Assembly (NCBI GenBank): GCA_963971425.1
Contig: OZ020516.1
Coordinates: 17,472,593 to 17,536,592, forward strand
Source: Bryoerythrophyllum caledonicum
Taxonomy: Eukaryota; Streptophyta; Bryopsida; Pottiales; Pottiaceae
DNA: 64,000 nucleotides
Reading direction: 5' to 3'
The position numbers and the translations under genes were made by a program. How positions within the stretch are numbered: the first letter of the stretch is position 1; each line of letters begins with the position of its first letter. A model generated the notes under the pieces. The model worked only from the letters and a program-made list of their open reading frames with translations. It did not search any database and was not told the origin of the DNA. Shown piece by piece: positions 59,736 to 64,000 of this stretch.

Positions 59736-60165
59736 CCAAATATAAGATGTAAATGATGTATGGTCATTTCATTGGAAATCCTAGGAAGTCTAAGGTCCAT
59801 TACCTTAGGAAATTAGAATGAAGTGATGCATTACAGATGAAGTGGTGCTGTAGTAGTTTTGCTTCTGCTATGTATGCATGTGGATGTCTAATAAGTCATT
59901 CCATTGATCTTATAGGATATTATTTGTACATAAAAATTATATTCATTCAATTGTTGCATTCTTCAAAGTTTTTGGCACCTGTACATTTGGCATTTGTTGG
60001 TTTTCTTGTTTTTTATTCCATTATCTTGTGGATTGTTTTTAATATTCTATGATTCATCTTTTCGCCATACATTGGTGTTCTTACAGTACATTTATGTGGT
60101 GAAATCCATATCCAAGGTTCATGCTCTAATCTCTCTATCAGCGGCAAGAGGATCTCAATGTCTCT

Positions 60166-60414
60166 ACACTCATCCCTCCCATAGTTTTACCTCTAAGTTA
60201 TAATGCCACTAACTTATAACCTAAGCTAATTGTTACCTCAACTAAGTCCTAACTAGTGCTGACGTGTCTCATAATTAAAGCACAAAATCGGTAGATGATG
60301 TTGTTTTATGTTTTCGAAACCAATCAATTACTATATCACTCAACCGTGCTACCATTCCTTCACATGTCACTATTCAATCACAGCAAGATCATTATTCAAT
60401 TACAATAGTGCCAG
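60166..60414. mobile_element. Family A MITE, cut by LINE insertion
   Basis: The left end ACACTCATCCCTCCCATAG and body match the 14.3-kb and 51.35-kb copies up to ACAATAGTGCCA, where the LINE 3' end begins. The right half is missing from the window. This copy retains the region deleted in the 51.35-kb copy. Confidence 0.7.
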
Positions 60415-63400
60415 AAGAAGAACGCCGGTCTCCGTGAGGGGGCCGGCGTGAGTAAAGTGTCCGTTCATTCCACCACTAAGTCCATGCCCACCGGGCATGG
60501 GTTAGTAGAATGGAACTACTTCCCCCTTTCGAGGGTGGACACTATATACCCAGTAACAAGTAACCAGTACCAAAGGACCCTAGGTTCCAAAATGTACTAG
60601 AAGAGGGAGTGCAGGGATGATGAAATGCAACATGCAAGTGTAGGACTATGGAGGAGGGTTTGAGGCGACCGGAAGGGGTTGGTTGTTTTCAAGTTTACGT
60701 TTATGTAGGAGTATCGACATAGCATGTTGAATTGCAATAGTGTTAATATTTGAAAAGGTGGTTTTGATTGAAGTGATGGGGATTTTAAATGTTTCTTCAA
60801 GGGTTGTCATTGAGGGGATGAAGGTGGTGGCTCTAGCACCCGCGGTGATGACAATGAGGGGGTCTACTTTCCATCCTAGTGTTTGGATGTCGTCAAGCAG
60901 TGGTTGGTATTTATTTGTTTTGTTTGCAATGGTGTCCGGGGAGAATCTACCATTGCAATATGTGAATTCAATAAATTGGATGGTGAGACTAGGGTCTATG
61001 TGGTTTGGTGGGGGGTCTTTGTATGAAAATCCTCTAACACATAATAGGTCCGGTTTGAATCTTGCATTACAGTGGCATCTTTGGGTATGACAGATGCAGG
61101 GTAATAACCAAGGAGGGACCGTATTTTCTTGTGGGTTGTCATTAAAGGTTCCGGCATTCATGAGAATGAAACATCGGGATTTGGTGGATGATATAAGTAG
61201 TTTACGAATAGCCCATACGGCTTTGTTATGTCTTTTGACAATTAGTGAGTGTATATGGGGGTTTTGGCATTTGAGTAGGACATGTAGCCATGTGTCCGGG
61301 TCCGTGGTGTTACAAATTGGACATGTAATTGTAGGAAATCTTTCCATTCCAAAGAAGAGTTGTTTGCGGGCATTACCCATGTATTGTCCGGTGCGGAATT
61401 TGATTAGGCATGTAATTTGTGGATCCGTTATGATGGGGTTTTTCCAAAAATTGTTGGAGAGTTCATTATGAATGTTTGGGCTGCCAGTCCATTTATCAAT
61501 ATTGGGGAAGTTTTCTGTAAGTTTTTCTAGATTATTTACGAGATCATGTTTTTTGAGGTATTTGTCCAAGAATCGTATGGGGCCTTTATCGGGAGTTTCA
61601 CCCATAGAGGGCCATTCATATCTATGAAAGTAATATGGGGTGGCATGGGCGTGTTCGTATGGGTGTTCGGCGTTCTTGTGGGTTTTTTCTCTTCCTTCCT
61701 TTGCTAGTTTGTCGGCTTGTTCATTGCCATCGATATCAGCATGAGCTCGGACTTTGTGGAGTGTAGTGATTTGTGTACGGTTTTGGAGCATTGCAACCAT
61801 AGATGTGAGGATAGTTTCATCCGGGTGACTATTGTGTAAAGTGGGGTGTTTAATGTGTGTATTGAGGAGATGTAATACATTTATGCAATCTGTAAAAATG
61901 TGAGCCGGTTCGTTTGGGTATTGAGTGGTGATTATTTTAAGGGTTTTGTGTATAGCCATCATCTCGGCTCTTAGAATATTTTGGAGTCCATGTAGTCGTT
62001 TGCCTAGTTTTATTTGTTTGGTTGAGTTATATATCCCATAACCGGCTTTTTCTCGGTGCCAATGTCCCGGGCTTACTTCGGTTGGTTCTTTAAAGGAGCC
62101 GTCAGTGTAGTAGCTAAAGTTGGGGTCAAATTTAAGGTCTGTATTAATTTGGTAGTAGGAGAGGGGGAGGCTCAATTCGGTAATTGGCGATGTGGAGATG
62201 TTTGCGTGGGGGGTTTTAGACCATTTTTTGTTGCGGTTTACACGGGTTGAAATGGGTGTGGGAGAGGCAATTGCGGTGTATACCTTGTTAATGTTTAGAT
62301 TCTTTGCTATCAACGTGAGATGATTGAGGTTTTCTAGAGTACCTATTTCTTGAGTTTGTTGATATATACAGAGGATACGTAGAGTTGCTGGTTCAAGGCG
62401 GGGTGTTTGTATTTGCGGTGGTATAGTGGGTTCTTTGTAAGTCATAGAGTCTGCTTCAAATAATACTATAATGTGAGAGTCCGAGAATGGGCCTAAATGT
62501 GGGTTAGGGTTGTGGTACCAATAAGTGTCGGGAGTGATAATAATGGTGATGTTGTGGTTGGAATCACTATTTGCCGCTAGGCGTGCCCAATGTGTTGCTT
62601 GTTGTGTTTCTTCTTCGTTGTGAGGGTGTGCAAGGCCTATTCCGCTCCACTTATAATCAAAAGTTTTTCCCAGAGAACCAAAAATCTTATCGCGTTCAAA
62701 TGGAGAGTAAAATTTAGAGATTTTTGTGGAGCATGTAACGGGGGATGAGAAGTATGAATGTGTAATATTCATAGATGTAATAAGGTAGTCTAGGATAGGA
62801 TCGGGTAATGTGTAGTGTGCATTTTTAAGGGGGTCATTTTTGGGTATTCGGTATTTATATCTTTGGTATAGCCAAACAACATCGGTTTCAAATGTTTGGG
62901 GTATTGGTTCAATGTTAATGGGGGTTTGTAGTGCGTTGTGATATTGGTTCCACAGCCATTGTAGTCTAGCGAGTGGTATGGTTATGAGATGTCTACCGTT
63001 ATCTTCATATATTTGGGCATTATCTTGTTGTATTTTGATTGTATTTGTTTGTGCTAGGATGTCAGTTTCCGGGTTGCATTCGGTTGTAAAGATGTTAAGA
63101 AGGGGGATAGTAAGAGGTGGCGTGACAAATCTTCTATCGCGAGGTTGTGTTTGGGGGTGGTGTAATTGTATGATATTAAGGTAATAATTGTTTTGGGTTC
63201 TAAGGTAGTATTGTGTGAGGATTTCGGTGTTATGTAAGGAGGTGTTCGGGTTGTGCCAAGGGAAAAGATTTCTTTGTGGAAGCCATTTGGCGTAGGTGTT
63301 GTTGTTGTGGGACCAATGGCATAGGTATGTCGTATATTGTTTGTTTATGTTGTTAGAGTCAATGTACTTTCTATGTTTGTGCGCGGTTATGTTGTTTATT

Positions 63401-64000
63401 GGATGTATGGAAGGATTTTTTAGTATATGTGGTGGAGGGGCATATGGATGTGAATGTGGCGGGTTTGGAGGGGTTAGTGGGGGGTTGATGTTGGGGTGGA
63501 TGCCATTGTGATTGATGATGTATGAGTCTTTAAGTGTGTACGGTGGGGCGTGGTTGGTGCAAGGGTTAGGGCATATAGGGAGACATGTAGGGTGACAAAA
63601 TAATTGTTTGGCAATATTTAATGCACTTTTTATTAATTTATGAGGGGTGCCATAGATTTTCTTGTAGCTCTTGTCGTTCATAAGGTGTGTTCCATTTGGT
63701 AGTGTGATTTGTTTTAGATCGGTAATGTTTGCGGAGAAAAGTTTTTGTAGGAGTTTGTCGGATAGTTGTCGGTCAAGTCTAGGGAGGTTATGTATTTCAT
63801 TTGCCCAGTTTTGTTCGAGCGGCGCAGGGTCTAGTAGGAAATCTTCTAGTGTGCTTTTTAGAAATGTTTGACCTTCTGTTTTAAGTAGGAAAAGTGTGCG
63901 GGTAATGGGAGACCTAAGACAGTCCGATTTTTTAAGTCTTTTGAGGTATTGTGCTCCTCCATAAATGGCAAGTATGTGCCGAAGGAGTCCACTGTAGATT
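60415..64000 (-). mobile_element. RNase H-bearing LINE, younger copy, open frame to the window edge
   Basis: On the minus strand a single frame runs without a stop from the window edge (64,000) to 60,646, at least 1,117 codons. It is the downstream part of the LINE polyprotein; the reverse transcriptase lies outside the window. RNase H shows its acidic residues: YTDGSF (about 62.1 kb), RAEMMAIHKT, HIFTDCINV and DGNEQADKLA (about 61.7 kb). A zinc-knuckle-like CPICNTTDPDTWLHVLLKC follows near 61.26-61.32 kb, then a conserved C-terminal domain (GARATTFIPSM). The 3' UTR is 60,415-60,645, ending in a short TTC repeat rather than poly(A). It is inserted in a family A MITE inside KAB1 unit 2. The intact frame suggests recent activity, subject to the unseen 5' half. 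Confidence 0.92.
60428..60545 (-). other. Structured 3' UTR of the LINE family (copy 2)
   Basis: The minus-strand RNA can form three stems: CCATGCCC-GGT-GGGCATGG (60,482-60,500) enclosed by ACTAA/TTAGT, an outer GTGTCC/GGACAC pair (60,536-60,541 with 60,457-60,462), and a terminal CGCCGG/CCGGCG hairpin (about 60,423-60,447). The inner and outer stems are conserved with compensating base changes in the 4.4-kb copy. Confidence 0.65.

Larger units (their letters stand above)
55826..60414 (+). repeat. Segmental direct duplication, unit 2 (carries KAB1-like copy 2)
   Basis: Second copy of the 47.5-51.6 kb unit. It has gained a 0.7-kb TIR element (56,335-57,043) and a LINE at its right end (from 60,415), and has lost about 245 bp after the coding region at a GGAAA/GAAATCC microhomology (about 59,776). 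Confidence 0.85.

Overview
The window is nuclear DNA of a land plant. Spliceosomal introns of roughly 60-350 bp with GT/AG ends interrupt most genes. The recognisable genes are plant types: a chloroplast ABC1-like kinase of the ABC1K7/8 group, a root-cap-domain protein, a KAB1-type aldo/keto reductase and plant-type Nudix hydrolases. AT-rich spacers full of Copia, LINE and MITE-like elements, medium introns and GC-rich first exons fit an early-diverging embryophyte such as a moss. That last step is inference, and I cannot name the species.

Layout. 1-5.2 kb: a decayed RNase H-bearing LINE (+), abutted by a TTAA-flanked DNA element. 5.5-13.7 kb: a complete 23-coding-exon CLC anion transporter gene (+). 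14.3-21.7 kb: a TIR element that received another TIR element and a Copia LTR retrotransposon. 21.8-32.2 kb: two intact, about 96% identical Nudix genes in divergent orientation, flanking a heat-shock-type class B J-protein gene (-) with a perfect heat shock element upstream. 32.5-33.4 kb: a full-length TTAA-flanked element. 33.9-40.9 kb: a 19-exon chloroplast ABC1-like kinase gene (+) behind a CCAAT-box-rich promoter. 41.5-42.0 kb: intronless ARPC5 (Arp2/3 complex). 42.7-44.3 kb: a conserved plant gene of unknown function. 45.1-46.9 kb: a secreted glycine-rich/root-cap protein. 47.5-51.6 kb and 55.8-60.4 kb: a direct segmental duplication, each unit carrying a KAB1-like gene. Between the units lie another TTAA element and the 3' half of a glycosyltransferase gene. 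60.4-64.0 kb: a younger LINE copy (-) whose reading frame stays open to the window edge.

The genes do not form an operon-like pathway; this is ordinary gene-rich plant chromatin with heavy transposon layering. The strongest unexpected signals are: (a) a conserved 3' RNA fold in the LINE family, supported by compensatory changes among three copies; (b) a MITE-like family with TTAA ends, resembling piggyBac; (c) transposon insertions datable by empty sites in duplicate copies; (d) a cluster of amino-acid-changing substitutions in one exon of the second KAB1 copy; (e) loss of the usual selectivity motif in the CLC protein; (f) the inverted Nudix pair, whose homology stops just outside the transcribed body so that each copy has its own upstream region. 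I saw no CRISPR arrays, rRNA or tRNA genes, and nothing prokaryotic.
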